NCBI GenBank assembly: GCA_016213865.1 | Contig: JACQZL010000154.1 | Location: forward strand, 1-12,987 | Origin: Candidatus Rifleibacteriota bacterium | GTDB lineage: Bacteria; UBP17; UBA6191; JACPRK01 | Direction: 5' to 3' | DNA length: 12,987 nt | Shown: positions 12,546 through 12,987 of the stretch, in pieces | Position numbering within the stretch: position 1 is the first letter of the stretch | Layout: the number at the start of each line of letters is the position of its first letter | Made by a program: the position numbers and the translations under genes | The notes under the pieces: model-generated | Told to the model about the DNA's origin: nothing | Seen by the model: only the letters and a program-made list of their open reading frames with translations | The model's database searches: none

Positions 12546-12987
12546 TCAACCCGGCTGGTAGCTGCAGAACGGATCGGCCGCCTTCATGTCGCCCGCGGCG
12601 GCCTTCGCGAGCGCCCGGCAGCCCCCGCAGAGGTCGGCGTACTTGCAGATGCCGCACTTGCCCCCCAGGCGGCGCGTGTCGCGCAGGGCCTCGAAGACCG
12701 GCGAGGACTGCCAGATCGAGGCGAAGCTCTCCTCGAGGATGCTGCCCGCGGGCTCCAGGAGGTAGAGACACGGATAGACGACCCCGGCGTTGGCGATCAA
12801 ACAGAACTGCGTGGCCGCCAGGCAACCGAATCGCCCCGCCAGGTGCTCCTGGCCGGGCCGGGTCGGATCGAGCTCGGCCGGCACTTCGGCGGCTCTTTCG
12901 CGGCAGACGCGCTCGTACTGGGGCGAGCAAACGACCTCTACCGGGAAGTGATGCAGGAATTGCTGCTCGAAGATCCAGTTGAGCCAC
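12546..12987 (-). CDS. Radical SAM protein, C-terminal SPASM domain (AhbC/AhbD/NirJ-like), partial
   Basis: The frame is open from the right edge to a TGA at 12546-12548, giving 146 C-terminal residues; the radical SAM core with its CxxxCxxC motif is off the window. Numbering from the first full codon (12986), the cysteine pattern fits SPASM: C62-x5-G68-x4-C73, C111-x2-C114-x5-C120-x2-C123 and a last C141. Supporting motifs are VVYPCLYL, SFASIWQSSPVFEALRD, GKCGICKYADLCGGCRA and GD...DPFCSY. SPASM domains bind auxiliary 4Fe-4S clusters used in peptide or cofactor maturation. The CGGCRAxA and SPVFxxLRD spelling is closest to the heme-pathway enzymes AhbC, AhbD and NirJ as I remember them, but no heme genes are visible here, so a peptide-modifying role remains possible. 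An internal GTG at 12884 would start mid-protein and is not the real start. Confidence 0.8.
   Translation of the reverse strand, partial: WLNWIFEQQFLHHFPVEVVCSPQYERVCRERAAEVPAELDPTRPGQEHLAGRFGCLAATQFCLIANAGVVYPCLYLLEPAGSILEESFASIWQSSPVFEALRDTRRLGGKCGICKYADLCGGCRALAKAAAGDMKAADPFCSYQPG

Noticed and set aside
12038..12982. Plus-strand frame of about 314 codons over the intergenic repeats and the SPASM gene
   Set aside because: It spans palindromic repeats and antisense of the SPASM gene; no coding signature.
12379..12987. Minus-strand frame of about 200 codons over the SPASM gene
   Set aside because: It is out of frame with the cysteine-rich SPASM motif and has arginine/glycine-rich low-complexity composition.

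Overview
The window is high-GC DNA dominated by one enormous minus-strand gene. Four parts can be separated. (1) Bases 1 to about 165 are a short plus-strand coding fragment resembling a CrtI/phytoene-desaturase-type FAD oxidoreductase. It runs head-on into the 3' end of the giant gene with no intergenic space, so the two look joined artificially or by a rearrangement. (2) Bases 102-11726 (minus) encode a surface-protein-like giant of about 3,870 residues. It consists of Ig-like and PKD-type beta-sandwich regions followed by a long-period super-repeat. (3) Bases 11723-11926 (minus) encode a short type IV prepilin N-terminus: leader, G/F cleavage site, Glu at +5 and a hydrophobic helix. It ends in a TGA that overlaps a GTG of the giant frame (GTGA). 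(4) Bases 11927-12545 are intergenic and packed with nested palindromic repeats. Bases 12546-12987 (minus) hold the C-terminal SPASM part of a radical SAM protein that enters from the right edge.

The organism cannot be fixed from this sequence. Very high GC at third codon positions, a prepilin-type anchor on a giant modular extracellular protein, dispersed TTCGAC...GCTCAG-type palindromes and an AhbC/AhbD/NirJ-like SPASM protein suggest an uncultivated Gram-negative-type bacterium. A high-GC Elusimicrobiota-like genome is one candidate, held with low confidence. The left-edge fragment reads more like an actinobacterial enzyme, which adds to the suspicion of a chimeric contig end.

The most interesting content is the giant protein. 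Its C-terminal half is built from a four-module unit (here named C-D-A-B) that recurs every 410-620 residues. The unit carries strict signatures: WTN-x5-F-x-W-x3-D in module C, RLTN[LI]G in module A, and a Y-x-Y...PVD...G-x-EQ stretch in module B. The giant reading frame has no export signal of its own. The prepilin leader lies one base out of frame immediately upstream, and the first residues of the giant frame look like the C-terminal end of a GspG-like pilin. The simplest reading is one pilin-anchored giant gene broken by a single-base indel (sequencing error, pseudogenisation or phase switch). Two translationally coupled genes are the alternative. The giant is also cut inside its fifth super-repeat at the left junction, so its true C-terminus is not in this window.
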